DNA of 64,000 nt from an uncultured Burkholderiales bacterium (GTDB taxonomy: Bacteria; Pseudomonadota; Gammaproteobacteria; Burkholderiales; Eutrophovitaceae): assembly GCA_951812315.1 (NCBI GenBank), contig CATOSA010000008.1, positions 62,001 to 126,000 on the forward strand, in the 5' to 3' direction. Below the pieces are notes generated by a model. It was not told where the DNA came from. It saw only the letters and a program-made list of their open reading frames with translations, and ran no database searches. Each line of letters opens with the position of its first letter. Position 1 is the first letter of the stretch. The position numbers and the translations under genes were made by a program. This document shows, piece after piece, positions 63,812-64,000 of the stretch.

Positions 63812-64000
63812 CAAACTACATCTTCGTCGCCAATCGTTTATCACAACGCGCGTCGATGTATTTCTGCTGTTAAAACAAAAACTTGCCTTGGAGCCATATG
63901 AATTTGTCGCTTCATGGCGTCGGTCTGTGCGGGACATTGCTTGAGGTATCGCTTCTAAGCAGTTGAATCCAATTGTTTCTCAATTTTGGCATTATCGTTG
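63812..64000. other. Window end, no gene seen
   Basis: A 22-codon frame at 63898 has a ribosome binding site-like GGAG but ends at once. Nothing else is supported. Confidence 0.4.

Noticed and set aside
63898-63966. Short frame with GGAG upstream at the window end
   Set aside because: Only 22 codons and no similarity; not supported as a gene.

Overview
The window looks like a chromosomal segment of a proteobacterium, most likely a betaproteobacterium or a close relative. This is inferred from gene neighbourhoods such as fimT-pilV-pilW-pilX-pilY1-pilE, lspA-ileS-ribF, murJ/rpsT/argF/argG, xseB-ispA-dxs-folE2, clpA-clpS-csp-icd and yajC-secDF with tgt-queA. A flavocytochrome c-type pair (about 35.2-36.8 kb) hints at sulfide oxidation, and aceA plus aceB give a complete glyoxylate bypass.

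Layout. 0-2.6 kb: end of a secreted protein, a repeat-bearing gap and an enoyl-CoA hydratase. 2.6-15.4 kb: a type IV pilus minor-pilin/adhesin region containing a segmental duplication. The block pilY1-pilE-fur-like occurs twice (about 2.6-6.9 and 11.1-15.4 kb); both pilY1 copies, one pilX and one fur-like copy are broken. The pilW, pilV, fimT and ispH genes between them are intact. 16-23.4 kb: lspA, ileS, ribF, cysB and murJ, with a 335-bp foldback element between cysB and murJ. 23.6-27.6 kb: rpsT and an arginine cluster in which argD has lost its centre while argF and argG are intact. 27.7-36.8 kb: a deleted proteasome-like gene, yajQ, a retropepsin-like protease, the isoprenoid/folate operon, a sulfurtransferase and the flavocytochrome pair. 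37-44.2 kb: clpA-clpS, a cold-shock gene whose terminator hairpin was split by an IS1182-like element, itself split by an IS110 element, then icd. 44-53.6 kb: a 185-bp MITE, aceA, aceB, nudJ, mnmA, a uracil-DNA glycosylase-like gene, purB and a CnoX-type thioredoxin. 53.7-59.4 kb: secF-secD-yajC, tgt-queA and tRNA-Leu. 59.7-63.8 kb: a dehydrogenase, a broken hydratase, a decayed glrK-qseG-glrR two-component locus and a second copy of the MITE.

The most interesting observation is in the IS110 element. Its non-coding left end carries a 13-nt match to the reconstructed, uninterrupted target spanning a CT core. Removing the element at that core restores the IS1182 reading frame (ADAGYSNGQ). This is what a bridge-RNA left target guide should look like. 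A second theme is decay: frameshifts, nonsense codons and internal deletions occur only in duplicated, mobile or dispensable genes. The housekeeping genes are all open, so real pseudogenisation is more likely than random sequence error.
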